From a virus: 20,359 bases of DNA. The stretch is taken from the IMG/VR virus record IMGVR_UViG_3300032293_000024, positions 1-20,359 of that record. One strand, written 5' to 3'. Shown one piece after another: positions 20,019 to 20,359 of the stretch (the stretch's first letter is position 1; each line of letters opens with the position of its first letter). The notes beneath the pieces are model-generated. The model was not told where the DNA came from. It saw only the letters and a list, made by a program, of their open reading frames with translations, and searched no databases. A program made the position numbers and the translations under genes.

Positions 20019-20345
20019 ATGAAGATTCAATTGGATATCGGCACGATGGACGACGCGCTCTATGACGCGCTGTTGGCTGCGTTCCGCAACGAAGCGGCGA
20101 AGCAAAACCTTCAGCCAGAAAGCGACCTTTACTTTGACGAGTGGGTGGTGTCGTGCGTTGCGATGGGGGAGTCAAGCACGATCAATAAAGAAGGACAAGG
20201 TATGAACGGCACAGACCTACAGATTCTGGAGATGTACTACGGCGGTATGGATGCAGAGGTGATAGCCGATGAACTGCGGCTCTCTGTCGCCACCGTGAAG
20301 GAAGTCATCAAAGCGTTTGAAGACGGCGAGTACAAGACACGCTAG
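20019..20345 (+). CDS. Small protein with C-terminal helix-turn-helix-like segment
   Basis: The 108-residue protein begins MKIQLDIGTMDDALYDALLA. Its last part, ILEMYYGGMDAEVIADELRL then SVATVKEVIKAF (about residues 69-100), resembles a DNA-binding helix-turn-helix of the sigma-region type. The ATG at 20019 follows the previous stop by one base and has GAGGAGGGG upstream. A second in-frame ATG at 20202 with AAGGA before it could start a 47-residue form containing only the helix-turn-helix. A regulatory role is inferred from this segment only. Confidence 0.65.
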   Translation: MKIQLDIGTMDDALYDALLAAFRNEAAKQNLQPESDLYFDEWVVSCVAMGESSTINKEGQGMNGTDLQILEMYYGGMDAEVIADELRLSVATVKEVIKAFEDGEYKTR

Positions 20346-20355
20346 GAGGTGTGAG

Positions 20356-20359
20356 ATGA
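20356..20359 (+). CDS. Start of the next gene (cut by the window edge)
   Basis: AGGAGGT, the full Shine-Dalgarno consensus, overlaps the end of the previous gene and is followed by ATG at 20356. Only four bases of the gene are visible, so nothing can be said of its product. Confidence 0.5.

Overview
The window reads as a segment of a tailed double-stranded DNA bacteriophage (Caudoviricetes), probably an environmental or metagenomic genome. It carries a complete head-assembly module: small-terminase candidate, large terminase, portal, scaffold, major capsid protein and adaptor/connector proteins. No host genes, ribosomal genes, tRNAs or integrase are seen. The host cannot be fixed from the sequence; a mesophilic Gram-negative, perhaps freshwater, bacterium is my guess from general resemblance of the small proteins to freshwater phage families.

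Layout. Bases 1-16471 are one densely packed leftward (minus strand) block, with stops and starts overlapping by 1, 4 or 8 bases in many places. In transcription order (right to left) it holds: a small-terminase candidate, TerL, portal, a small helical protein, a phage GroES-like co-chaperonin, scaffold, a conserved head-region protein, a probable decoration protein and the major capsid protein. A strong intrinsic terminator with a UUCG loop follows. After it comes an HNH endonuclease cassette with its own promoter-like sequence. Then come two short conserved proteins, a run of small lysine-rich proteins (two are only 57 and 49 residues), a glycine/methionine-rich repeat protein, a DUF5872-like protein, two adaptor/connector-like proteins, a zinc-ribbon protein, and tail-associated proteins including a 22-residue-repeat protein and the N-terminus of a fibre-like protein that leaves the window at base 1.

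Bases 16472-17555 contain no convincing gene. This divergent control region holds GC-rich tandem repeats, G-runs, seven exact copies of TGACACAA in both orientations, and an AT-rich stretch bracketed by a 14-bp inverted repeat. It looks like a replication origin and/or a transcription control hub.

Bases 17556-20359 are a rightward block of small genes, probably early: a 42-residue membrane protein, several conserved phage proteins of unknown role, a zinc-binding-type protein and a protein with a possible helix-turn-helix. Two RNA/DNA control elements stand out. Bases 18389-18440 match every core position of a type II hammerhead self-cleaving ribozyme between two genes. Bases 19425-19589 carry six GTGCGAGC repeats (plus a variant) leading into a TTGACA/TACTAT promoter, just after an intrinsic terminator.

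Together, the leftward genes build and fill the capsid and prepare it for tail attachment, and the rightward genes probably act earlier on the host or on phage gene control. The most unusual content is in the non-coding DNA: the ribozyme, the two repeat-based control regions, and the small-RNA-structure-rich surroundings of the HNH gene.
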